From assembly GCA_900754715.1 (NCBI GenBank), contig CAAEDX010000040.1, positions 1 through 5,678 on the forward strand: a DNA stretch of 5,678 nucleotides, in the 5' to 3' direction. Positions 5,560 through 5,678 of the stretch are shown one piece after another. Both the position numbers and the translations under genes were made by a program. Source of the DNA: Erysipelotrichaceae bacterium (GTDB lineage Bacteria > Bacillota_I > Bacilli_A > Erysipelotrichales > Erysipelotrichaceae). The notes beneath the pieces were generated by a model that was not told the origin of the DNA, did not search any database, and saw only the letters and a program-made list of their open reading frames with translations. How positions within the stretch are numbered: the stretch's first letter is position 1; each line of letters begins with the position of its first letter.

Positions 5560-5678
5560 TCATCAAAAAGATATTGTCTCATCTCTGCATCATCTGCGGC
5601 ATAGCGTTGCTGGTGATCCGGGTGCTGGATTGGTTCAATCCGTTGATGGATTTCCTGGGACACGCCATATTTCTTTTA
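5556..5678 (+). CDS. Small membrane protein of the glycan operon (partial, runs off the window)
   Basis: The ATG at 5556 overlaps the TGA of the glycosidase (ATGA, 5556-5559), with GGAGG (5544-5548) seven bases before it. The 41 visible residues begin MIIKKILSHLCIICGIALLV, one hydrophobic helix after a short basic head, then RVLDWFNPLMDFLGH and the start of a second hydrophobic segment. Only the N-terminus is present, so no family is assigned. The tight overlap argues that it acts with the glycosyltransferase and glycosidase in the same envelope-glycan task, perhaps as a membrane partner. Confidence 0.75.
   Translation, partial: MIIKKILSHLCIICGIALLVIRVLDWFNPLMDFLGHAIFLL

Overview
The window reads as chromosomal DNA of a Gram-positive bacterium of the Bacillota (Firmicutes). 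The evidence is strong AGGAGG-type ribosome binding sites, an S-box (SAM-I type) riboswitch with an attached transcription attenuator, a Gram-positive-style lipoprotein and a fused GT2/GtrA glycosyltransferase. An Erysipelotrichia-like source is a guess from overall feel, not something shown here. The intact genes end in TAA or TGA and use TGG for tryptophan, so the standard bacterial code applies.

Region 1 (1-770) is decayed. It holds the remains of an ABC transporter ATPase of the lipoprotein/bacteriocin-export type. The signature motif is clear, but the frame is interrupted by stops and the catalytic residues are altered or missing. Region 2 (800-1330) is a compact regulatory cassette: an extended -10 promoter, an S-box aptamer, a competing antiterminator, an intrinsic terminator and a 101-residue cytoplasmic protein of unknown function, closed by a second hairpin. 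Region 3 (1340-1980) is a single minus-strand gene for a four-helix membrane protein, convergent with the riboswitch gene.

Region 4 (2068-3390) carries two tandem small genes for exported proteins on the plus strand: a probable lipoprotein with an Ig-like fold and a membrane-anchored, cysteine-containing protein. A strong promoter precedes the first, a terminator-like hairpin lies between them, and a strong terminator follows the second. Region 5 (3390-5678) is a tightly packed operon whose genes overlap by ATGA junctions. It encodes a GT2-GtrA fusion glycosyltransferase, a phosphodiester glycosidase (NAGPA domain) and the start of a small membrane protein that runs off the window. Together they look like an envelope-glycan module: lipid-linked sugar synthesis and translocation in the membrane, and a glycosidase acting on sugar phosphodiesters outside. 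The glycosidase gene has an in-frame TGA between its membrane/signal segment and its catalytic domain.

The two items most worth following up are the riboswitch controlling an orphan small protein (with an unusually weak P1 helix) and the in-frame TGA in the glycosidase gene. I see no CRISPR array, insertion sequence, tRNA or rRNA.
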